From Lingula anatina (taxonomy: Eukaryota; Brachiopoda; Lingulata; Lingulida; Lingulidae), in contig NW_019773881.1 in assembly GCF_001039355.2 (NCBI RefSeq), positions 459,610 through 523,609 of the forward strand: a DNA stretch of 64,000 nt, written 5' to 3'. A program made the translations under genes and the position numbers. Below are positions 56,484-64,000 of the stretch, piece by piece (positions within the stretch are counted from its first letter, which is position 1; every line of letters begins with the position of its first letter). The notes under the pieces were generated by a model. That model searched no databases, was not told where the DNA came from, and saw only the letters and a list, made by a program, of their open reading frames with translations.

Positions 56484-59400
56484 TAGTCATCACTGTACGC
56501 GTCAAATTTTTTCTAATCACTGTGTATGTCTGTATTTTGACTGTGCTTGTTTTTATTTATTTTTTTTACTCTGCATGTTTGAGTTGTCACTACGCGTGTT
56601 TGTATTTATTGTGAGCACTGTGTATGTCAGTTTTGTCACTCTATTTGTTTGTAATCATTACTATTATAGTCTGCATGATGGTGTTGTCACTGTATGTCTA
56701 TATGTCTATTTATGTGTCTGTTTGCTGTATCTATTCTGTAATGCTACTGAATGAGTTTGTACATATTGAGATGACTATGTATGTCTATGTTTTCACTCTT
56801 TCCTTGTGTTCATTCTCATCACGGTGAACGTTATCGTTGTCACTGTACATGTGAAAATTTTTCTAATCACTATGTACTTCTGTATTTTGACTGTGTTTGT
56901 TTTTATTTTTTTTTTCATTACTGTGCATGTTTGTGTTGTCACTACAAGTGTTTGTATTTATTATGAGCACTGTGTATGTCAGTTTTGTCACTATTTGTTT
57001 GTAATCTTTACTATTACTCTGCATGATTGCATTGTCAGTGTATCCCTGTGTGTTTGTTTATCTTATGTATATCTATGTGTCTGTTTTTATTCTGTTTGCT
57101 GTGTCTATTTTGTATTGTTACTGAATGTGTTTATGTATATTGTGATGACTATTTACTGCTATGTTTTCACCATTTTACCTTGTGTTCATTCTCATTGCGG
57201 TGCACGCTACTATTAACACTGTACATGTTAATGTATATTTTGATCACTGTCGGTGTATGTCAGTTTTGTCACTCTATTTGTTTGTAATCATTACTGTGCA
57301 TGATGGTGTTGTCACTTTATGTCTATGTGTCTGTTTATATTCTGTTTGCTGTGTCTATTCTATGTATGTTGTTACTGAATGTGTTTGTATATATTATGAT
57401 GACTGTGTACATCTTCGTTTTCACTCTTTTTCCTTGTGTTTTTTCTCATTATGGTAAACGTTACTGTTGTCACTGTACACGTCAAATTTTTTCTAATCAC
57501 TGTGTATGTCTATTATCTTGTTTTTCTTATTATTTTATTTATTATTACTGTGCATGTTTGTGTTGTCACTGTCCATGTTTGTATTAATTGTGAGCACTGT
57601 GTATGTCAGTTTTGTCACTATTTGTTTATAATCTTTACTATTACTGTGCATGATTGTGTTGTCACTGTATCCCTGTGTGTTTGTTTATCTTATGTATCTC
57701 TATGTGTCTGTTTATATTCTGTCTGTTGTGTCTATTCTGTATTGTTACTGAATGTGTTTATACTCTGTGATGACTAATTATGTCTATGTTTTCACTCTTT
57801 TTCCTTGTGTTCATTCTCATTGCCGTGCGCTCTACTATTATCACTACAGGTTAATATTTATTTTAATCACTGTGTTTGTAAGTTTGTCACTCTATTTGTT
57901 CGTAATCATCACTATTACTGTGCATGATGGTGTTGTCACTGTATGCCTGTGTGTTTGTTTATCTTATGTTTGTTGTGTCTGTTTTGTATTGTTACTGAAT
58001 GTGTTTGTATATATTGTGATGACTGTGTATGGCTATGTTTTTTGCTCTGTATTATTACTGAAAGTGTTTGTTCATATTGAGATTACTTTGTACGACTTCG
58101 TTTTCACTCTTTTTCCTTGTGTTTATTCTCATTACGTTGAACATTACTGTTGTCACTGTACATGTGAAATTTTTTTTCTAATCACTGTGTATGTCTGTTT
58201 TGTGACTGTGTTTGTTTCTATTTATTTTGATTACTCTGTTTGTTGGTGTTGTTACTGTTCGTGTTTGTATTTATTGTGAGCACTGTGTATGTCAGTTTTG
58301 TCACTATATTTTTTGGTAATCATTACTATTACTCTGCATGATGGTATTGTCACTGTATGCCTGTGTGTCTTTTTATCTTATGTTTGCTGTGTCTATTCTG
58401 TATTGTTAATGAATGTTTTGTATATATTGCAATGACTGTGTACTTCTATGTTTTCAATCTTTTTCTTTGTCTTCTTTCTTTTTACGATGTACGGTACTGT
58501 TGTCACTGTACACGTCAAAATTTATTCTGATCACTGTGTATGTCTGTATTGTGACTGTTTTTGTTTGTATTTATTTTGATTACTGTGTTTTTTGGTGTTG
58601 TTACTGTTTGTGTTTGTATTTATTGTGAGCACTGTGTATGTCAGTTTTGTCACTCTGTTTGTAATCATTACTATTACTCTGCATGTTGGTGTTGTCACTG
58701 TATGTCTATGTGTCTGTTTATATTCTGTTTGCTGTGTCTATTCTGTGTATATTGTTACTGAATGTGTTTGTATATATTGTGATGACTGTATACGACTTCG
58801 TTTTCACTCTTTTTTTTTTTTGTGTTCATTCTCATTAGGTGAACGTTACTGTTGTCACTGTACACGTCAAATTTTGTCCAATCACTGTATATGTCTGTAT
58901 TTTGACTGTGCTTGTTTTTATTTTTTTTCATTGTTGTGCATGTTTCTGTTGTCACTACGCATGTTTGTATTTATTGTGAGCACTGTGTGTGTCAGTTTTG
59001 TCACTATCTGTTTGTAATCTTTACTATTACTCTGCATGATTGCGTTGTAAGCGTATCCTTGTGTGTTTGTTTATCTTATGTATATCTGTGTGTCTGTTTA
59101 TGTTCTGTCTGCTGTGTCTATTCTGTATTGATACTGAATGTGTTTATGTATATTGTGATGACTGCTATGTTTTCTCTCTTTTTCCTTGTGTTCATTCTCA
59201 TTGCAGTGCACGCTACTATTAACACTGTACATGTTAATATTTATTTTAATCACTGTGTATGTCAGTTTGTAACTCTATTTGTTCGTAATCATTATTATTA
59301 CTCTGCATGATGGTGTTATCACTGTATGCCTGTGTGTTTGTTTATCTTATGTTTTCTGTGTCTCATCTGTATTGTTACTGAATATATTTATATATTCCCA

Positions 59401-60454
59401 GATAGCAATGAGCGGTCGGGCCGACGTCGGCATTGGTTGGCACGGTCGCGGTCGGCAGTCGTTGTCGGGCCGACGACTGCTTCACGCCGTTGGCCCGACG
59501 TCGGTATAACGGTGGCTCATCAGCTGTGCGTCTGCCATGGCCACTACTGGTGACCCGACTTAGGGCCGACGACTGCTTCACGCCGGCGGCCCAACGTCAG
59601 TATAACGGTGGCTCACCAGCTGTGCTCGATTTGCACTAAGCGGCCAATTTCAAATTGAGGTCATCCACACTAAGTGGCCATAGATCGTTGCAAGTGCACT
59701 TGACAGTTATTTCATATTTTGCACCAAATTGTTAGGTAAGTATTTACTTTAAAGTGTTTATGTTTTTCGTACTATAGGTGGAGGTTTATTTGTTGTAGAT
59801 GAATTAACGCAAACAAGCAAATCTTTCAATAATTTGTTAGTCGTAGCTGCAGGCAGTTGGCGTGCTGCGTTCCACCTTTGAACCAACGTCAGGGCGACGT
59901 TGGGTTTCCAGCAGCCAAAAAGATTTTCCAGCTCAAATTGTTTAATGCTTTGAAAGACATTTCAATTACCACATTTCATGTATAGACAATTTATAAATGT
60001 GAATGAGCAACGTTCTAGTACATTTTTTTGTACTTAGGAGTATATATTGTTTATATTTTCTCTAGTTGAATTTGAAATGCTAATATAATAGGGGTATATA
60101 GCAAGGCTGCATTATACTAACATGTAAACTTATAATGTCAGCATGGGTTTAACACTGGATTAACCTTATGGCATACATTCCAAACTGAGTTTAGCATTAA
60201 GGGGTATAATGTCCGCTCAGATTTTTACAGGTTTTCTTTTCAAAAATGGACCTCAGTAACCTAAAATATCCAGAGGTGGTTCTTTTAGGGAGGGGGGGGG
60301 AAGCCAAGTTTAAATTGAAATTTTTCTAGATGTTTAGTCAAATACCCACAGGGTATGATATAATAATGTTTCTTGTTGGTTTAGGCTCATGACAAGGCAT
60401 TTTGTGCACATTACAAAGCCACACTTAATATGTATCTCATACTTTTTCTTATAG

Positions 60455-60985
60455 TCTTCCATCATGCATTACTACCTATTTGTCGCCTGTGTTGAGCAGT
60501 CAATCCTCACAAGAAAATACACTTGAAAGGTATGTGTGAATATAGTTAAAGTGCTGAATGTGCCATTGCCATGGTAAGATGCAGTAGTTTAACTTATATC
60601 ATCCCTATCAATGGATGAAGGAGTAAACAACTATTTCTTGCCTGCGACTCTCTTCTGGAATTAAGTACATTATTCTTCTTAAAATATATGCAATGAAATG
60701 TGTGAAATTCTCCATCTATGTTATTAACTACACTTTTTCGTCCTCCATTATATTTGAATTTTTTCCCGTTTCAGCATGAAGAAACTGCTCACTGAAGTTG
60801 AGGTACTGAAAGGAATGGTGAGGACTAATACCTTATACCTAAAAAAGATTCTGGAGAAAGAAGCAGCTTCACTAGAAACAAGTGAAGATCACCTTCTTAA
60901 AGAATTTGATCTGCCTATTTCCAGTGAAGTTGCTCTTGAGAGGGCAGAGGAACTGTTGGAAAACAAACCACATAGGCAATGCATG
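60455..60985 (+). CDS. Two spliced exons of an unrecognised (DUF4806-like?) protein
   Basis: Exon 60455-60529 (acceptor TTTCTTATAG, donor GTATGT) ends SSQSSQENTLE plus a split Ser. Exon 60775-60985 (acceptor TTTCCCGTTTCAG, donor GTAAGT) continues MKKLLTEVEVLKGMV, YLKKILEKEAASLET, then EFDLPISSEVALERAEELL. The reading frame passes through the junction, and both exons have strong splice sites. A coiled-coil segment followed by a LP(I/L)SS...LE..E..L segment resembles the entry to DUF4806-type regions, but the following core was not found. Sequence after the next acceptor (61131) runs into stops within 15 codons. It could be a host gene piece or the accessory gene of the insert. Confidence 0.5.
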
Positions 60986-61516
60986 GTAAGTTTTAAAATG
61001 ACATTTGTTATATTTTGCTCAGTATCCAGTATTAGTATCCTGTTAAATTGATAATTCAATAATAACCACTGGAAAATAATTACATTATTTCGTCTACATT
61101 TCAAAGTATACATTAACAACTTCATTTCAGTATGCAACATTACGAATAAGCGCGGGTGGATTGGATGCGAACTAGGAAATAAGTCATTAGAAGACAACTG
61201 AAACCAACGGTTCAATAATACGATAGAGAAACATGGATTGCTGATTCGTTGCGTCCAAAATCGAGCGTACAAAACTAACCTGTCCGTCCCTGACCTCATA
61301 AAGTTTAGAACATTTCACATCGCAAATAGAAAAATAATAGTTGGAGAAACGTGGATCAGTATCATGCTAGATTCCTTAAGCTTGGTTTCAGTTGTCTTCT
61401 TAGCCGTTTTTTTATTTTGCATATCAGTGAAATAACATATGATATTAACAGTGACTTTTGTATGTTTTATTGAATTAAGTGTGAGTTCTTTAAATTTTTT
61501 TCTATTCTCTTTACAG

Positions 61517-61706
61517 AGAGAGAAGCAGCCCAGGCGCCGCAGCTGCAGCAGAGTTCCTCAGATGAATCTTAGTCATCATCATCATCATTCCTCTTCGTCC
61601 CATGTGAGAAGCAGAGAGAGAAGCAGCCCAGGCGCCGCAGCGGCAGCATAGTTCCTCAGATGAATCTTAGTCATCATCATCATTCCTCTTCGTCCCGTGT
61701 GGGACA
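61517..61706. repeat. 96-bp direct tandem duplication
   Basis: 61517-61612 and 61613-61706 repeat AGAGAGAAGCAGCCCAGGCG through TCATCATCAT and CCTCTTCGTCCC. The first copy follows an acceptor-like TTCTCTTTACAG. Stops occur in all frames of at least one copy, so no protein is called. Confidence 0.8.
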
Positions 61707-63536
61707 TAAGGCCACAGTCACTTCTTTCCAGCGTAGTGTCGTAGTCAAAGATATGATGCAAATCTTGCAACTCACAGAGCGTCATCTATTTGATAAGATG
61801 TTAACAGTACCATCAAATGTACGTCGGGGAAACGAGGCAGAAATGAAAAGACAGAATTAGACACCACCGCTGCACTATAAACAACAAAAAACTCTTCGTG
61901 CCTGTGGGACAACTCAACACTCGGCTAAAGACATCACCGTCACCGTCTTAAAAGACGGATCGTCGTACAGAAATGTATTAGAACACTAGACACCTTGAAT
62001 AATGGACTCAGAAGGGACAATAGTTTCTTAAATGAATATAGATTTTTTATATGTTACGTTTAGCGTTTAGGACGCTTTTGCAGCATCCTGTGCCTTTAAC
62101 ACATCATCGACACCACATACCCCAGGAGTTTTTCTTCACCATTTTTTTCATGTCTCTGAAGAAGGCCTAGGGACTGAAAGCTTGGATTATATATGACATC
62201 TGTAAAGTAGATCTTCAGAGATGCATCTGTAATAATACTTATTTTCAATAACTAATTGAATTATCGTTATTAACTCACTCAGATTTATAAAGATGTTTCT
62301 TCACAAAACATGATTCACATTGTTATTATTATAATCTTTTAGGCCAACGGGACTTTTTCACTTCAGTGAGAGGGTTATTACGAAGAAACGCCGCTGCTAC
62401 CCTGTTGCCAACATTCGCCAATTGAGTCATAGCTGGCTGACCATGGAGAGTCCATAATAATATTTGCATAACAGTGGTAAAACGATGGTTAACGATGTTG
62501 GCCCGGCTTTGGCGCGAAGTTGGCAAGAGGGTGGCACCGTTGGCATAACAGCGGCTCACCGCCGATAGTAAAAGCTCATTACAACATTGGCCCAACATTG
62601 GCGCGACGTCGGCAAAAGGTCAGCATTATAGTGGCTGACTGCCGGTTTTCGATAATTACGTTGGCCCGACGTTGGCGCAACGCCAGCAAAAGGTCGGCAT
62701 AACAGCAGCTAACCGCCGACAGTAATAGCTCATATGACGTTGGCCCAACGTTGGCGCGAAGTTGGCAAATTGTCGGCATGACAGTGGCTGACCGCCGTTT
62801 ATCCATAATGACGTCGGCCCAGCGTCAGTGAGACGTTGGCAAAAGGGTGGCAGACCACTACCAGATGACTATGTATGTCTGTTTACACTCTTTTTCCTTG
62901 TGTGTATACTCATTGCGTTGAACGTTACGGTTTTTGTACATGTGAAAGTTTTTCTAAACACTGTGTATTTCTGTATTTTAACTGTGTTTGTTTTTTTGTT
63001 TTTTTCATCACTGTGCATGTTTCTGTTGTCACTACGCGTGTTTGTATTTATTATGAGCACTGTGTATGTCAGTTTTGTCACTATTTGTTTGTAATCTTTA
63101 CTATTACTCTGCATGATTGCATTGTCAGTGTATCCCTGTGTGTTTGCTTATCTTATGTATATCTATGTGATTGTTTATATTCTGTTTGCTGTGTCTATTT
63201 TGTATTGTTATTGAATGTGTTTATGTATATTGTGATGACTATTTACTCTTATGTTTTCACTCTTTTTCCTTGTGTTCATTCTCAATGCGGTTTAGCTACT
63301 ATTAACACTGTACATGTTAATATATTTTGATCACTGTGTATGTCAGTTTTGTCACTCTATTTGTTTGTAATCATTACTCTGCATGATGGTGTTGTCACTT
63401 TATGTCTATGTGTCTGTTTATATTCTGTTTGCTGTGTTTATTCTATGTATATTGTTACTTAATGTGTTTGTATATATTATAATGACTCTGTACAACTTCG
63501 TTTTCACTCTTTTCCTTGTGTTTTTATGTACAGACA

Positions 63537-64000
63537 CAGATGTGTCTGTACATATTGCCATCACCTGCGTCTGTCGTCGCTGTCGCCGATGGCGATGGCG
63601 ATGCCGATGCCGATGCCGGCGCCGTGCACTTTCCTTGTAAACACGATAAGTGGAGGGCAGTTTTACTTTTTGGCTTTATATTTACAGAGCTGATGAATAT
63701 TCATAAAACGCAGGTCAAGTTCGAAAATCAGCATGATCGGGCCATTATTGTAGAAGTTATGCTGTTTTTTCACTTTTCAGCATATTTTTCACATTTCCTC
63801 AGATTCAATTCTTAGGCATGTTAACAGTCTCATTATTAAACTAATAAGATACGTAAAAGTGTTTGTTTGACATTTCCTGCATCTTTACAACATTGTTAGT
63901 TGATTTTGTAAAAATGATGGTAAACTTGTTATCGTGTATTGTGTAATAAAGTTTCAAAAATGGAAATAAACTCATATCATTGCAGTTTGTCAGATTCAAT
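63537..64000 (+). mobile_element. TGTACAGACA-hairpin repeat, left end, runs off the window
   Basis: Starts with the terminal hairpin, then GCCATCACCTGCGTCTGTCGT, a GCCGATG microrepeat and the TTTTACTTTTTGGCTT block shared with 38220-38640. Confidence 0.75.

Larger units (their letters stand above)
59400..62867. mobile_element. 3.5-kb insert with GC-rich subterminal repeats
   Basis: Begins ATTCCCAGATAGCAA, followed by CCGACGTCGG-type repeats (59400-59640). Its other end (62340-62860) is made of GTTGGCCCGACGTTGGCGC-type repeats in mixed order. The array resumes at 62868. A 115-bp relative with the same CCCAGATAGCAA end is at 22665-22779. The interior holds two spliced exons. This architecture suggests a DNA transposon with subterminal repeats, but no transposase is visible. 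Confidence 0.6.
44046..63527 (+). repeat. Higher-order tandem repeat, ~350 bp = seven ~49-bp monomers
   Basis: Monomers of 48-55 bp follow the pattern CTGTG.ATGT...TTGT.ACTGT.TGTGTTTGTATTTATTNTGATTA with seven recognisable types in fixed order. One starts CTGTGTATGTCAGTTTTGTC, another CTCTGCATGATGGTGTTGTC, another CTGTGTACGACTTCGTTTTC. Array segments: 44046-45278, 45980-46840, 47400-48474, 51915-52116, 53820-54748, 54917-56221, 56484-59399, 62868-63527. All are in the same orientation. The many Cys/Val/Leu-rich open frames here are products of the repeat and shift from unit to unit. Confidence 0.9.

Noticed and set aside
61517-61860. His-rich and Ala-rich coding exon
   Set aside because: The 96-bp duplication has stops in every frame of at least one copy; a His run alone is a CAT microrepeat.
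44046-63527. Dozens of plus-strand open frames of 60-175 codons rich in Cys, Val, Leu and Tyr, superficially like membrane proteins
   Set aside because: They follow the 49/350-bp repeat, shift frame from unit to unit, lack start context and splice signals, and are explained by T-rich monomers without stops.

Overview
This is a repeat-saturated stretch of a metazoan nuclear genome. The evidence is spliceosomal GT-AG exons, a Penelope-like element, a PIF/Harbinger DNA transposon with two spliced genes, a chromodomain Ty3/gypsy element, many MITEs and satellite arrays, plus assembly gaps (10519-11199, 53000-53533) and single n joins (4392, 5583, 22384, 25327). The repeat mix suggests a marine invertebrate or basal chordate; the sequence alone does not fix the species. 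There are no bacterial-type genes, operons or CRISPR arrays.

Layout. (1) 1-5.1 kb, minus strand: the 5' end of a gene I read as UDP-glucose:glycoprotein glucosyltransferase (UGGT). Coding exon 2 is at 1243-1119 and a phase-compatible first exon is at 4789-4769. (2) 3.1-9.0 kb: a segmental duplication. D1 (3142-5105) and D2 (5662-9005) both carry the UGGT first exon. They differ by clean insertions: a Penelope-like element with two inverted hammerhead-ribozyme arms, and three MITEs. (3) 5.1-5.6 and 9.0-11.9 kb: clusters of a tRNA-derived repeat with A and B boxes. (4) 11.9-12.16 kb: a third, inverted copy of the UGGT promoter and first exon, fused to the next region. (5) 12.16-21.8 and 33.9-36.1 kb: an array of exon-like modules (acceptor, about 95-103 nt, GTCAGT donor) separated by a ~49-bp intronic monomer and peppered with Harbinger-type MITEs. 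(6) 21,785-33,906: a PIF/Harbinger element with 193-bp terminal inverted repeats, TTA target-site duplications, a Myb/SANT gene (+) and a DDE transposase (-). A 2.9-kb patch of outside sequence, bracketed by two single n's, sits in the Myb intron. (7) 36.1-40.7 kb: block B', a near copy of the patch with further insertions. (8) 41.0-42.06 kb: an unrecognised broken gene with three CxxC pairs. (9) 44-63.5 kb: a second array built from the same ~49-bp monomer, organised as a ~350-bp seven-monomer higher-order repeat. Elements interrupt it: a scrambled gypsy element, a TIR element carrying a secreted-type ORF, a LINE fragment, and a 3.5-kb insert with GC-rich subterminal repeats and two spliced host-like exons.

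How it works together: apart from the UGGT 5' end, and possibly the exons at 60.4-61.0 kb and 12.9-13.1 kb, coding capacity belongs to mobile elements and most of it is broken. The most useful property of the window is that it holds its own empty sites. Duplicated blocks with and without insertions give the exact ends and target duplications of several transposon families.
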